Source: Burkholderia pyrrocinia
Lineage (GTDB): Bacteria > Pseudomonadota > Gammaproteobacteria > Burkholderiales > Burkholderiaceae
DNA: 64,000 nt
Direction of reading: 5' to 3'
NCBI RefSeq assembly: GCF_022809715.1
Contig: NZ_CP094460.1
Span: 930,001-994,000 of the forward strand
Part shown: positions 18,021-27,515 of the stretch, piece by piece
Layout: every line of letters starts with the position of its first letter
Position numbering within the stretch: the stretch's first letter is position 1
Made by a program: the position numbers and the translations under genes
Notes under the pieces: generated by a model
The model's database searches: none
Seen by the model: the letters and a program-made list of their open reading frames with translations, nothing else
What the model was told of the DNA's origin: nothing

Positions 18021-18064
18021 GCGCGCACAGGCGGCCGGCGCGTTCACCCTACGGGAGCGATGCC

Positions 18065-18301
18065 ATGCAGGACGAATACCGCTTCAGCGCATTCGGACGG
18101 CTGCTCGCCGTCGTGCGTACGAACGGCCACTGGGCCGTGTTCGATCTCGGCGCCGAAGGCAAGCGGCGCCCGGCCAACCTGCAGATTCCATCCGCGCTCG
18201 CCGCGGACGAACTCGCGCAATATCTCGGCGACCTGCTGCACGAGGACGCCACACCTAAATACAGCGAAGTCGTGCCGGTCGCCCTGCCGCGCCGCACGTA
18301 A
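18065..18301 (+). CDS. Conserved-looking small hypothetical protein (78 aa)
   Basis: The 78-residue frame from ATG 18065 is preceded by GGGAG 8 bases upstream. The protein is soluble, beta-rich at the start (MQDEYRFSAFGRLLAVVRTNGHWAVFDLG) and helical at the end (LAADELAQYLGDLLHEDA), with Gly and Trp placements typical of a real fold. No signal peptide or known motif is present. It begins 44 bases after the S11 peptidase on the same strand and could be cotranscribed. I do not recognise a function. Confidence 0.75.
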   Translation: MQDEYRFSAFGRLLAVVRTNGHWAVFDLGAEGKRRPANLQIPSALAADELAQYLGDLLHEDATPKYSEVVPVALPRRT

Positions 18302-18339
18302 CCGCTCGCCTGGCGGTGACGCGGCCTGCCGATCAATTA

Positions 18340-18367
18340 GACAGTTAAACTTGCAAGTTTAACTGTC
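18340..18367. promoter_or_regulatory. Perfect 28-bp palindrome, operator of the marR operon
   Basis: GACAGTTAAACTTG (18340-18353) is followed directly by its exact reverse complement (18354-18367). It is AT-rich in a GC-rich setting and ends 19 bases before the marR start, so it must overlap the promoter or start region. MarR proteins bind such palindromes to repress their own operon. Confidence 0.85.
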
Positions 18368-18386
18368 GTGTTCTAAGATCCGCCGC

Positions 18387-18830
18387 ATGAACCCGCCACG
18401 CAAACCCGGCGTTTCCGCCGACCTCGTCGCCGCCGACCTGACCCTCGCGGTCGGCCAGTTGATCCGCCGGCTCCGCTCCGAGATCGAATCCGAAGGGCTC
18501 GGCATGTCCCAGACGAGTGCGCTCGCGCGGCTCGAACGGCACGGGCCGATGACGACCGCCGATCTCGCGCGCGCCGAGGCGATGAAACCGCAGTCGATGA
18601 AGGCGATCCTCGCGAGCCTCGAGGAAGACGGTCTCGTCGAACGCGAACCGCATCCGACCGACGGCCGCCAGATCCTGTTCATGCTGACCGCCGCCGGCCT
18701 CGCCGCACGCCGCAAGCGCAATGCCGCGAAGCACAAGTGGCTTGGCGCGGCGATCGAAAGGCTCGATCCAGAAGACATCGACACGCTCGCCGCCGCGATC
18801 CCGCTGATCCGTCGCATCGGCGAGCAATGA
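18387..18830 (+). CDS. MarR-family transcriptional regulator
   Basis: 147 residues, standard for MarR. The winged helix spans about 40-110, with MSQTSALARLERHGPMTTADLARAEAMKPQSMKAILASLEEDGLVEREPHPTDGRQILFMLT; the DxR wing motif appears as DGRQ. It sits directly behind the 28-bp palindrome and ahead of an isochorismatase-fold enzyme and an MFS exporter, so it is very likely the autoregulating repressor of that three-gene operon, released by a small aromatic or drug-like ligand. Confidence 0.95.
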   Translation: MNPPRKPGVSADLVAADLTLAVGQLIRRLRSEIESEGLGMSQTSALARLERHGPMTTADLARAEAMKPQSMKAILASLEEDGLVEREPHPTDGRQILFMLTAAGLAARRKRNAAKHKWLGAAIERLDPEDIDTLAAAIPLIRRIGEQ

Positions 18831-18897
18831 CCCCGGCCTGCGCGCCACGCGGCATTCGCGCGCCCGCCTTCCTTCGTCCATTCCACGGAGCCCCATC

Positions 18898-19461
18898 ATG
18901 AGCGCAACCCGTCTCGACACGAACACGGCACTCGTCGTCATCGACCTGCAGAAAGGCATCGTCGCCCTCCCCACCGCACACCCGGTCGCGCCGGTGGTCG
19001 CGCATGCCCGCGAACTGCTCGACGCATTCCGCAGCCGCGGCCTGCCGGTCGTGCTCGTCAACGTCGCCGGCGTCGCACCGGGCCGCACGCAGCAGCAGGT
19101 GCGCCTGGACGCGCTGCCCACCGACTGGACCGAACTCGTGCCCGAACTGAACCGGCAACCGGGCGACCATGTCGTGACGAAAAAAACCTGGGGCGCGTTT
19201 ACCGGCACCGATCTCGACGCGCACCTGAAGGCGGCCGGCGTCACGCAGATCGTGCTGACCGGCGTCGCGACGAGCATCGGCGTCGAATCGACCGCGCGGC
19301 AGGCCCACGAACTCGGCTACAACGTGACGCTCGCCGTCGACGCGATGACCGACCTCAACGCGGACGCGCACGCGAACAGTATCGAATGTCTGTTCCCGCG
19401 CCTCGGCGAAACGGGCTCGACGCAGGACATCGTCGCGCTGCTCGACCGGCGCGGCGCGTGA
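18898..19461 (+). CDS. Isochorismatase-fold hydrolase lacking the nucleophilic cysteine
   Basis: 187 residues. The isochorismatase fold is clear: Asp16 in VVIDLQKGI, Lys95/Lys96 in VTKKTWGAF and the cis-peptide region VLTGVATSIGVESTARQAHELG. In cysteine hydrolases (nicotinamidase, carbamoylases) the residue after TSI is the catalytic Cys; here it is Gly128, as in true isochorismatases and PhzD, which do not use a Cys. The substrate may therefore be a vinyl ether such as isochorismate rather than an amide; this is inference. It is the second gene of the marR operon, 67 bases after marR, and its stop overlaps the exporter start. Confidence 0.9.
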   Translation: MSATRLDTNTALVVIDLQKGIVALPTAHPVAPVVAHARELLDAFRSRGLPVVLVNVAGVAPGRTQQQVRLDALPTDWTELVPELNRQPGDHVVTKKTWGAFTGTDLDAHLKAAGVTQIVLTGVATSIGVESTARQAHELGYNVTLAVDAMTDLNADAHANSIECLFPRLGETGSTQDIVALLDRRGA

Positions 19462-20912
19462 GCGACCGACGCGCACAGCCGGCGCCGGGCCGCGCGGCCG
19501 GCCGGCTCGCTCCGTCGATCTGGAAGGTCAGCGCGGTCGCGACGCTCGGCTCGCTGCTGTCGCAGCTCGACGCGACGATCGTCAACGTATCGCTGTCGAG
19601 CCTCGCGACCGACCTGCATGCGGGCCTGTCGACGATCCAGTGGGTGACGAGCGGCTACCTGCTCGCGCTGACGCTGGTGCTGCCGCTGAACGGCTGGCTC
19701 GTCGACCGCATCGGCGCGAAGGCGCTGTACCTGTGGTGCTTCTCCGCGTTCACGCTCACGTCGGCGCTGTGCGGGCTCGCGTGGTCCGCGCCGTCATTGA
19801 TCGCGTTCCGCGTGCTGCAAGGCGTCAGCGGCGGGCTGCTCGCGCCGATGGCGCAGATGATGATCGCGCGCGTCGCCGGCCAGCAGATGGCCCGCGTGAT
19901 CGGCTACGCGGCGGTGCCCGTGCTGCTCGCGCCGATCCTCGGCCCCGTGGTCGCCGGCGCGATCCTGCAGTACGCGTCGTGGCGCTGGCTGTTTCTCGTG
20001 AACCTGCCCGTCGGTGTGCTGGCGCTCGCGCTGGCCGCGCGGTTCCTGCCGGGCGACCGGGACGACGCGCAACCGCGCAAACTCGACTGGATCGGCCTCG
20101 CCTTGCTGTCGCCGGGACTCGTGCTGTTCCTGTATGGCGCCGAGCGGATCGGCACGGCGCTCGGCATCGCCGCGATCGCATGCTCTGCGCTGCTGCTCGT
20201 CGCGTTCGTGCGCTTCGAGCAACGCAAGGGCGAACACGCACTGATCGATCTCGCGCTGTTTCGCTCCCGCGTATTCGGCGCGGCGGCCGGCACGCAGTTC
20301 CTGTCGAACGGCGCGATGTACGCGGGCCAGATGCTGATTCCCGTGTTCCTGATCCAGGCGTGCGGGCGCTCGCCGGGCGAGATGGGCTGGCTGCTCGCGC
20401 CGCTCGGGCTCGGCATGCTCGTCACCTATCCGTCGATGGGCGCGTTGACGAGCCGGTTCGGCGTGCGCCGGCTGGCCGCCGCCGGTGCGTTGCTCGCCTT
20501 CGTCGCAACGCTGCCGTTCGTGTCCCTCGCGCTGACCGGCTACGATCCGTACGTGCTCGTGCCGGCGCTGTTTCTGCGCGGCATGGGCCAGAGCGCGATC
20601 GGTGCGCCGTCGATCTCCGCCGCGTATGCGTCGGTCGAGCGCCGCAACCTGCCGATGGCGACGACGTCGCTCAATATCGTGCAGCGCCTCGGCGGCCCGA
20701 CGTTCACGACGATATGCACGCTGTTCCTCGCATGGCGGCTACAGGCCGAATCGTCGGCGGGCGGCGGCACGCAAGCCGCCGCTTACGCGTGGGCGTTCGG
20801 CCTGCTTTGCGTGCTGCACGCGGCGAGCTTCGTCACGACGCTGCGGCTGCCGTTGTGGTCGGCCGGTACGGGCGGGCGATCGGCCGGCGCCGCGCGCTTC
20901 GGTTCGCGCTGA
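19458..20912 (+). CDS. DHA2-family MFS drug exporter (EmrB/QacA type)
   Basis: The chosen GTG start at 19458 overlaps the isochorismatase stop (GTGA), giving 484 residues and translational coupling; a longer frame from 19386 would lie inside the upstream gene. About 14 TM segments are predicted. TM1 reads SLLSQLDATIVNVSLSSLA, and motif A follows TM2 (LPLNGWLVDRIGAKALYLW). It is a predicted proton-coupled exporter in the inner membrane. Third gene of the MarR operon; its cargo is probably the inducer sensed by the MarR protein or a product of the isochorismatase-like enzyme. Confidence 0.94.
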   Translation: MSDRRAQPAPGRAAGRLAPSIWKVSAVATLGSLLSQLDATIVNVSLSSLATDLHAGLSTIQWVTSGYLLALTLVLPLNGWLVDRIGAKALYLWCFSAFTLTSALCGLAWSAPSLIAFRVLQGVSGGLLAPMAQMMIARVAGQQMARVIGYAAVPVLLAPILGPVVAGAILQYASWRWLFLVNLPVGVLALALAARFLPGDRDDAQPRKLDWIGLALLSPGLVLFLYGAERIGTALGIAAIACSALLLVAFVRFEQRKGEHALIDLALFRSRVFGAAAGTQFLSNGAMYAGQMLIPVFLIQACGRSPGEMGWLLAPLGLGMLVTYPSMGALTSRFGVRRLAAAGALLAFVATLPFVSLALTGYDPYVLVPALFLRGMGQSAIGAPSISAAYASVERRNLPMATTSLNIVQRLGGPTFTTICTLFLAWRLQAESSAGGGTQAAAYAWAFGLLCVLHAASFVTTLRLPLWSAGTGGRSAGAARFGSR

Positions 20913-20949
20913 GCGCGAGGGGCGCCGCACGACGCGCGCGGCTTCCCGG

Positions 20950-21549
20950 CTACGGCAGCCACATCGGCACGATCGACACCACGAGCAGCACGCCCAACCC
21001 GACATTCAGGCAGCGCCACTGCCGCTCCGTGCGCAACACGCGCGCGAACAGCAGCCCGGCGAAACACCACAGCGACAGCGACGCCATCGCGGCCAAGCCG
21101 AACGCCAGCCCGAGCAATACGCCGAGCCGCGCCGGCCCGGACGCGAGCGCGGCGAACGACGCGGCCGCGCCGAGCGTCATCGCCCAGCCTTTCGGGTTGT
21201 GCCAGAGCATCCAGACGCCGCTGACGAACCCTTGCGGCCGGTGCACGGCGGCATCGAGCCGCGGCTTGCCGCCGCGCCCGATGCGCACGGCCAGCCACAC
21301 GAGATACAACGAGCCGGCCGCCTTCATCGCGAGTTGCAACGCGGGCAGCGCAAGCAATACGCTGCCGAGCCCGGCCGCGGCCGCGGCCGCCATCGACGCC
21401 AGGCCGGCCGCGATGCCGGCCATCAGCGGCAGCGACCGCCGATAGCCGAAATGGGCGCCCGATGCGGTTGCGAGCGTCGTCGCGCCGCCCGGCGTCACGG
21501 TGGACACGATCACGAACAGCATCAGCGGCAGGTAGTCGCGAAGCAGCAC
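20950..21549 (-). CDS. LysE/RhtB family amino-acid exporter
   Basis: 199 residues from a GTG start at 21549, chosen because GGGAG lies 7 bases upstream and the frame opens with LLRDYLPLMLFVIVSTVTPGG; the longer frame adds 18 basic residues. Six TM segments and the LysE signature (STVTPGGATTLATASGAHFGYRRSLPLMAGIAAG) are visible. It exports an amino acid or a homoserine-like compound. It is divergent from a LysR gene 105 bases away, the usual exporter-regulator pairing. Confidence 0.93.
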   Translation of the reverse strand: MLLRDYLPLMLFVIVSTVTPGGATTLATASGAHFGYRRSLPLMAGIAAGLASMAAAAAAGLGSVLLALPALQLAMKAAGSLYLVWLAVRIGRGGKPRLDAAVHRPQGFVSGVWMLWHNPKGWAMTLGAAASFAALASGPARLGVLLGLAFGLAAMASLSLWCFAGLLFARVLRTERQWRCLNVGLGVLLVVSIVPMWLP

Positions 21550-21654
21550 GGAGGCTCCCGGTTGTCGTCGTCGAAGCCCCCGTTTTACCCGCGATCTTTC
21601 CATTACGACAGCGAAAGCTTTTTATGCCTGCCATTAGCGTTCATAATCCGACGC

Positions 21655-22521
21655 ATGGCACGCAATCTCGACATCGCGCTGCTGCGCGCCTTCGTCACGG
21701 TCGCCGATCATCGCAGCATGACGGCGGCCAGCCGCGCGCTGCACCTGACGCAAGGCGCGGTCAGCCAGCAGGTCGCGCGGCTCGAAACGCTGTCCGGCCC
21801 GCTGTTCGTCCGCGAGCATCGCAACCTGCTGCTCACCGCGGCCGGCGAGCGGCTGCTCGAACAGGCGCGCCGGCTGCTCGCCGTGCACGATGCGCTGCTG
21901 ACCGACCTGACGGCCGGCGCGGTCGAAGGCGCCGTTCGCGTCGGCGCACCGCAGGATCTCGTCGGCACCTGTCTCGCGCCGATCCTGAAAGGCTATGCGC
22001 AAGCGCATCCGCAGGTCGCGCTCTCGCTCGTGTGCGCGGCATCGCCGGAACTGCGCCGGGGGCTCACGCAGGGCGATCTCGACGTCGCGCTGATCGAGGC
22101 GCCGGTCGGGCCGTCGCGCGGCGAATGCATCGCGGTCGACCGGCTGGTCTGGGTCGGCGCGAAAGGCGGCACCGCGCATCGGAACATGCCGCTGCCGGTG
22201 TCGATGGTCGCGCCGGCCTGCGCGTTCCGCCCGACCGTGCTCGACGCGCTGCGCGGCAGCGATCGCGCATGGCGCACCGTGTTCGAGAACGGCAGCTTCG
22301 ACGCGACGGCCGCGACCGTGCGCTCCGATCTCGCGGTGACCGTGTGGCTCGCGTCCACCGTGCCGGCCGACCTCGACATCCTGCCCGCCGGCAGCGGCCT
22401 GCCCGCGCTGCCGAATTTCGCGATCAACCTTCATCTGCCGCGCGGCCAGCGCACGCCGGCCGCGACGGAACTGGCCCGCCACCTGCGCAACGGCTTCGCG
22501 CGCTTCCGCACGGCCGCCTAG
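21655..22521 (+). CDS. LysR-family regulator divergent from the LysE exporter
   Basis: 288 residues from ATG 21655. The HTH is at 1-60 (LDIALLRAFVTVADHRSMTAASRALHLTQGAVSQQVARLE) and the effector domain is shortened but complete. Position suggests it senses the amino acid exported by the divergent gene and activates it. It converges on the SulP gene 12 bases downstream. Confidence 0.93.
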   Translation: MARNLDIALLRAFVTVADHRSMTAASRALHLTQGAVSQQVARLETLSGPLFVREHRNLLLTAAGERLLEQARRLLAVHDALLTDLTAGAVEGAVRVGAPQDLVGTCLAPILKGYAQAHPQVALSLVCAASPELRRGLTQGDLDVALIEAPVGPSRGECIAVDRLVWVGAKGGTAHRNMPLPVSMVAPACAFRPTVLDALRGSDRAWRTVFENGSFDATAATVRSDLAVTVWLASTVPADLDILPAGSGLPALPNFAINLHLPRGQRTPAATELARHLRNGFARFRTAA

Positions 22522-22533
22522 CGCCGGTTCACG

Positions 22534-24252
22534 CTACACGGTGCCCGGCTCCTGCGGCGACGGTGTCGTGCCCGCCGCCTCCAGCGCCTGATGCAGCGTC
22601 GCGAAGATGCACGACGCGCCGACGACCTCGGTGATCCGGTGACGATCCATGTCCGCGCGCAGATAGCGGCTGACGCGCCCGAACAGCACGCCGATTCCGC
22701 GCGCGTGCAGCGTCTTGACGAGATCGGTCACGGTCCGCGCGGCCGAATAGTCGAGATCGGTGATCGCGCCCGCATCGACGACGAACCAGCGCGGCGGCAC
22801 CGGCGCCGCATCGACGAGTTCGGTCACTTCGGCAGCGAACAGATGGTCGTTCGCGAAGAACAGGCCGGAACCGAACCGGTAGACGATCAGCCCCGGCGCC
22901 GTCATCGCGCCGGGCCGCGTCGGCACCGGCTGCCACCGTCCGTTGCCTTCGACCGGCTCGAGCACCATCGTGTGCGGCTGGTAGCTGTGGCGCACGTGCC
23001 GCATCAGCGACAACGCGACGGCCAGCAGGATGCCCTGCTCGACGCCGACCGTCACGACGGCCACGGCCGTCACCAGCGCGAGCGTGAATTCGCCGGGGCT
23101 TTCGTTGCGGATCGCCGCGAGGCTGCGCACGTTGATCAGCCCGAGCGCGATCGTAAACACGATGCCGGCCAGCACCGCATGCGGCAGATACTGCAGGGTC
23201 GTGCCGAGGAACAGCAGCACGACGACCACGACGGCGGCGAACGCAAGGTGCCCGATCTGGCTGCGCACGCCCGCGCCATCGGCCATCGCCGTCTGTGTCG
23301 GGCTGCCGTTGACGACGAACGCGCCGCCGACCGCGGCGGCCGCATTCGCGGCCGCGAGCCCGAGGATGTCGGCGTTGGTGTCGACGTCCTCGCCGTACTG
23401 CTGCGCGAACACGCGCGCGGCGGCCGCGCTCTGCGCGATGATCATCACGAAGCACGACGCGGCGACCGGCACGAGATCGAGGAACTGCTGCCACGTGACG
23501 GACGGCCAGCGCAGCGGCGGCAGCCCGCCCGCGACGGGCCCGAGCACCGCGATGCCGTGCGCGGCGAAGCCGAACGCATGGCTCGCGGCGATGCTGCCCG
23601 CGACCGCGATCATCGGCATCGGCACGCGCGGCACGAACCGCTTGCACACGAGAATCGCGACGACCACGAGTGCCGCGAGCGCGAAGGTCGGCCGGTTCGC
23701 GTGGACGAGATGCGTGACGACATAGGCGAGTTGCGCGAGGCTGCGCGATGCCGGGTACGGCACGGCCAGGCCGAGCATGTCGCCGAGCATCGCGATCGAC
23801 ACCTGCACGCCCACGCCGGCGAGAAAGCCGACCAGCACCGTGCGCGACAGGAAATCGGCGAGAAAGCCGAGCTTGAAGACGCGCGCGAGCAGCAGCATCG
23901 CGGCGGTCAGCAGCGCGACCATGCCGGCCAGCGCCGCATAGTCGGCGCTGCCGGCCGGCGCCATCTTCGCAAGCCGGCTCGCGAAGATCGTCGCGGTCGC
24001 GGAATCGGCGGCGACCACCAGATGGCGCGACGCACCGAAGCACGCGAACGCGATGAGCGGCAGGAACACCGTGTAAAGGCCCGTGACGGCAGGCATGCCG
24101 GCGATGCGCGCGTAACCGAGCACCTGCGGGATGTCCATCGACGCGAGCGAAATGCCCGCGAATACATCGCGGATGGCCCCCGCGCGGCGGATCGGCAGGA
24201 TGCCTTTCAGCAACCGCACGCGTGACGGAGGGTTTTCGCTGGAATCTTGCAT
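22534..24252 (-). CDS. SulP/SLC26 family anion permease with STAS domain
   Basis: 572 residues from ATG 24252; an extension to 24330 is polar and unlikely. The hydrophobic core of 10-14 TM segments starts with the SulP signature (AGISLASMDIPQVLGYARIAGMPAVTGLYTVFLPLIAFACFG). The C-terminal STAS domain covers about 430-560 (WFVVDAGAITDLDYSAARTVTDLVKTLHARGIGVLFGRV). It moves sulfate, bicarbonate or dicarboxylates; no carbonic anhydrase or cys genes sit alongside to decide which. Confidence 0.94.
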   Translation of the reverse strand: MQDSSENPPSRVRLLKGILPIRRAGAIRDVFAGISLASMDIPQVLGYARIAGMPAVTGLYTVFLPLIAFACFGASRHLVVAADSATATIFASRLAKMAPAGSADYAALAGMVALLTAAMLLLARVFKLGFLADFLSRTVLVGFLAGVGVQVSIAMLGDMLGLAVPYPASRSLAQLAYVVTHLVHANRPTFALAALVVVAILVCKRFVPRVPMPMIAVAGSIAASHAFGFAAHGIAVLGPVAGGLPPLRWPSVTWQQFLDLVPVAASCFVMIIAQSAAAARVFAQQYGEDVDTNADILGLAAANAAAAVGGAFVVNGSPTQTAMADGAGVRSQIGHLAFAAVVVVVLLFLGTTLQYLPHAVLAGIVFTIALGLINVRSLAAIRNESPGEFTLALVTAVAVVTVGVEQGILLAVALSLMRHVRHSYQPHTMVLEPVEGNGRWQPVPTRPGAMTAPGLIVYRFGSGLFFANDHLFAAEVTELVDAAPVPPRWFVVDAGAITDLDYSAARTVTDLVKTLHARGIGVLFGRVSRYLRADMDRHRITEVVGASCIFATLHQALEAAGTTPSPQEPGTV

Positions 24253-24732
24253 GCGTGAAATGCGTGATGACGAAGTAACGGGGTGACGCGGTTCGCGAAG
24301 TCGTTCGCGCATCGTGCCTCGGGCAGGCATCGCATGGCAAGTGCGCGAAGCTGCCGCGTATCGCTCACCGTCGGCGAGCGACGCAACGGCAGCGCATGCA
24401 ATGCCCGCATGATTGCATGGATCGCCGGTCCGGCGCTGTCACCCGCGAGGGCCCGCCGCAAAGGCTTCGAGTCGACTGCGGGCATACGCGCGACGCATCC
24501 GGTAACCGGTGCGCACACCGGCTTGCGGTGATGCGGATTCGCCTTTCACCCTCACCCGATTACAGAGGATACCTGCGCAATGGTGAGAGGGTTCGGGAGC
24601 CGCGCGACGCGCGTCAGACTCATGCGCCCGGAACCCGATGGCACAATCACGGTCCCTTTCATGTGCCCTTCACCGGGCGCGCGCCGCGTCGCGGCGCCGA
24701 TTCAACGCACAAGAAGGCCCCTGTCTGCCCCT
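24253..24732. other. 480-base divergent gap, sulP / mscS
   Basis: No gene or strong regulatory structure is recognised. It should hold two divergent promoters. Confidence 0.4.
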
Positions 24733-25974
24733 ATGACCCTGAACGAATCCTGGTTTGCGCCGCTCGTCGGCCTCCTCGTCCTGCTCGCCGCCGCCGGCGC
24801 AATCACCGCGGCCGTCCATTTCCTGCTGTTTCGCGTGGTCGCGCGGCTCGCGCGGCTGTCGGCCACGCGCGTCGACGACGCGCTGTTCGAGTTCGGCGCG
24901 TTCAGGTGGCTGAACCGCATCGTCCCGTTCGTCGTGATCAAGCTAGGCCTCGGCGCGGTGCCCGGCATTCCCGACACGGCCGTGCAGGTCGCCGACAAGG
25001 TGCTGTTCGCGCTGATCGTGTTCCTCGTGACGATGACCATCAGCGCGACGCTGTCCGCGCTCGAACACACGCACCGCACGCACCATCGCGACCAGCCGCG
25101 CCTGTCGCTGAAAGGCGCGATGCAGCTCGTCAAGCTCGTGATGTTCATCACGGCCGCGCTGGTCGTGATCGGCGATGCGACCGGCAAGCAGATCGGCCTG
25201 CTGCTGTCCGGCATCGGCGCGATGTCCGCCGTGCTGATGCTGATCTTCAAGGACACGCTGCTCGGCCTCGTCGCGGGCGTGCAGCTGTCGTCGAACGACA
25301 TGCTGCGGATCGGCGACTGGATCACGATGCCGTCGGCCGGCGCGGACGGCACGGTCATCGACATCACGCTGAACACCGTGAAGGTCGCGAACTTCGATCA
25401 CACGATCATCACGGTGCCGACGTGGAAACTGATCACCGAGAGCTACCAGAACTGGCGCGGGATGACCGAGGCGGGCGGCCGCCGCATCAAGCGCGCGCTG
25501 TTCGTCGACGCGACGAGCGTGCGCTTTCTCTCCAGCGACGAGATCGAGCGGCTCGAACGCCTGACGCTGCTGAAGGACTATCTCGAGGACAAGGTCGACG
25601 CGATCGAGCAATGGAACGGTACGCTCGGCGCGGCGGGCGATTGCCCGGCAAACCGCCGCCAGCTGACGAATCTCGGCACGTTCCGCGCGTATGTCGCGAA
25701 CTACCTGAAGGGCCATCCGCGGATCCGCCGCGACATGACGTGCATGGCGCGGCAGTTGCCGCTCACGGCCGAAGGCATTCCGCTCGAACTGTACTGCTTC
25801 ACCGATACGACGTCGTGGGTCGACTACGAGACCATCCAGTCCGACCTGTTCGATCACCTGATCGCGGTGCTGCCGGAGTTCGGGCTGCGCGTGTACCAGC
25901 ACCCGTCGGGCTTCGACATGCGGCAGATGGCCGGCGCCGTGCAAGCCGGGCTGCAAGCGCCGCACGCGGGTTGA
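24733..25974 (+). CDS. Mechanosensitive ion channel, MscS family (YbdG/MscM-like)
   Basis: 413 residues from ATG 24733; the longer frame from 24580 adds 51 non-hydrophobic residues. Five TM segments are followed by the MscS pore and beta domain: IGLLLSGIGAMSAVLMLIFKDTLLGLVAGVQLSSNDMLRIGDWITMPSAGADGTVIDITLNTVKV at about 150-225, then a cytoplasmic domain. Length and C-terminus fit YbdG rather than the shorter MscS. It releases solutes on osmotic downshock. It is a single-gene unit. Confidence 0.93.
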   Translation: MTLNESWFAPLVGLLVLLAAAGAITAAVHFLLFRVVARLARLSATRVDDALFEFGAFRWLNRIVPFVVIKLGLGAVPGIPDTAVQVADKVLFALIVFLVTMTISATLSALEHTHRTHHRDQPRLSLKGAMQLVKLVMFITAALVVIGDATGKQIGLLLSGIGAMSAVLMLIFKDTLLGLVAGVQLSSNDMLRIGDWITMPSAGADGTVIDITLNTVKVANFDHTIITVPTWKLITESYQNWRGMTEAGGRRIKRALFVDATSVRFLSSDEIERLERLTLLKDYLEDKVDAIEQWNGTLGAAGDCPANRRQLTNLGTFRAYVANYLKGHPRIRRDMTCMARQLPLTAEGIPLELYCFTDTTSWVDYETIQSDLFDHLIAVLPEFGLRVYQHPSGFDMRQMAGAVQAGLQAPHAG

Positions 25975-26029
25975 CGCATGCCACGGCGGCCGGCCACCGG
26001 CCGCCGCCTGCCACCCGGCATTGCGCCGT

Positions 26030-27451
26030 TCACCTCGCCGCGCACTCCGATGCGAGCCGCCCCAGCACCTTCAGCGCTTCCTCGATCTGCCGCGACCACG
26101 GATAGCTGTAGTTGAGCCGGATGAAATGCCGGTAATCGGTGCCCGCAGAAAACATGTGCCCGGGCCCAACGGTGATCCGCTGCGCGAGCGCGAGCGTGTA
26201 GAGCTTCATCGCATCGACCTGCGGCGGCAGCTCGACCCACAGCACATACCCGCCCTGCGGCTGCGACAGCCGCGTGCCTTCCGGAAAGAACCGCCGCACC
26301 ATCGCGCTCATCAGGCTCGCCTGCTGCGCGTACTGCTTGCGCATGCGCCGCAGGTGGAAATCGTAGCCGTCATGTTTCAGGTACTCGGCGATCGCCAGTT
26401 GCTCGATCGCGGGCGTCGCGAGCGTGTTCAGGAATTTCAGCTTCTCGACCTGGTCGCGGTAGCGGCCCGGCATCGCCCAGCCGATCCGGTAGCGCGGCGA
26501 CAGGCTTTTCGTGAACGACGCGCAATGCAGCACGAGCCCGTCGCGGTCGAACGATTTCAGTGCGCTCGGCGTCGTGTCGCCGAAGTGCAGCTCGTGATAG
26601 ACGTCGTTCTCGATCGCCGGCACGCCGTGCTTCGCCAGCAGCTCGACGAGCGCGCGCTTGCGCGCGTCGGGCATCTGGAAGCCGAGCGGATTCTGGAAAT
26701 TCGACATCACCATGCACGCGGCGATGCGCTCGCGCTCGAGGATCCGTTCGAGCGCGTCGAGATCGATGCCGTCGACCGGATGCGTCGCGACTTCGAGCGC
26801 ACGCATGCCCATCCGCTCGATCGCGTGCAGCATCGCGTAGAACGTCGGCGACTCGACGGCGATCGTGTCGCCCGGCTTCGCGACGGCCTGCAGGCACAGG
26901 TTGATCGCCTCGGTCGCGCCGATCGTCATCACGATCTCGCCCGGCTCGACCGCGATTCCGCGCTCCGCGTAACGCCGCGCGATCTGGCGGATCAGTTCCT
27001 GGTTGCCGGGCGGCAGGTCGTCGATCACGCCCCAGCGCGTGCGGCGGCGCCCGATCGCCTGCGCATAGCGCGCGAGGCGCTGCACCGGGAACTGCGATGC
27101 ATCGGGATACGGCGAACCGAGCGGCACCGCATCGTCGCGCGCGATCGAGCGCAGCGTCGACAGCACGAGCCGGCTCACGTCCACCGCCGACGGCTCGGCC
27201 GCCGGCGCGGACATGTGCAGCTCGGCCTCGGCCGGCGCTGCCGCGCGCGCCCGCACGAAATAGCCCGACTGCGGCCGGCTTTCGATCAGGCCGCGGCTTT
27301 CCAGCACGAGGTACGCGCGCAGCACGGTCGTGACGCTGAGCTGCTGCTGCCGGCTCGCCTGCCGGACCGACGGAATCCGCTCGCCGGGCCGGTACACGCC
27401 GCGTTCGATCTGCGCCTGGAGATCGTCGGCCAGTTGTTCGTAACGCTTCAC
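26030..27451 (-). CDS. MocR-type GntR regulator with aminotransferase fold
   Basis: 473 residues from GTG 27451, chosen for the GGGAGG ribosome site 3 bases upstream; the track extension to 27580 would run into the divergent promoter. The GntR winged helix is at 1-75 (KRYEQLADDLQAQIERGVYRPGERIPSVRQASRQQQLSVTTVLRAYLVLESRGLI). A fold-type I aminotransferase domain follows, with the PLP lysine in ASFTKSLSPRYRIGW. MocR regulators bind PLP and often control the divergent gene, here the molybdoenzyme. Confidence 0.94.
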   Translation of the reverse strand: MKRYEQLADDLQAQIERGVYRPGERIPSVRQASRQQQLSVTTVLRAYLVLESRGLIESRPQSGYFVRARAAAPAEAELHMSAPAAEPSAVDVSRLVLSTLRSIARDDAVPLGSPYPDASQFPVQRLARYAQAIGRRRTRWGVIDDLPPGNQELIRQIARRYAERGIAVEPGEIVMTIGATEAINLCLQAVAKPGDTIAVESPTFYAMLHAIERMGMRALEVATHPVDGIDLDALERILERERIAACMVMSNFQNPLGFQMPDARKRALVELLAKHGVPAIENDVYHELHFGDTTPSALKSFDRDGLVLHCASFTKSLSPRYRIGWAMPGRYRDQVEKLKFLNTLATPAIEQLAIAEYLKHDGYDFHLRRMRKQYAQQASLMSAMVRRFFPEGTRLSQPQGGYVLWVELPPQVDAMKLYTLALAQRITVGPGHMFSAGTDYRHFIRLNYSYPWSRQIEEALKVLGRLASECAAR

Positions 27452-27515
27452 GCGCCTCCCTTTCAACTTCCCTTCAACAACACAGTTGCGATCCGCACTG
27501 CCTGAATGGCCGAAA

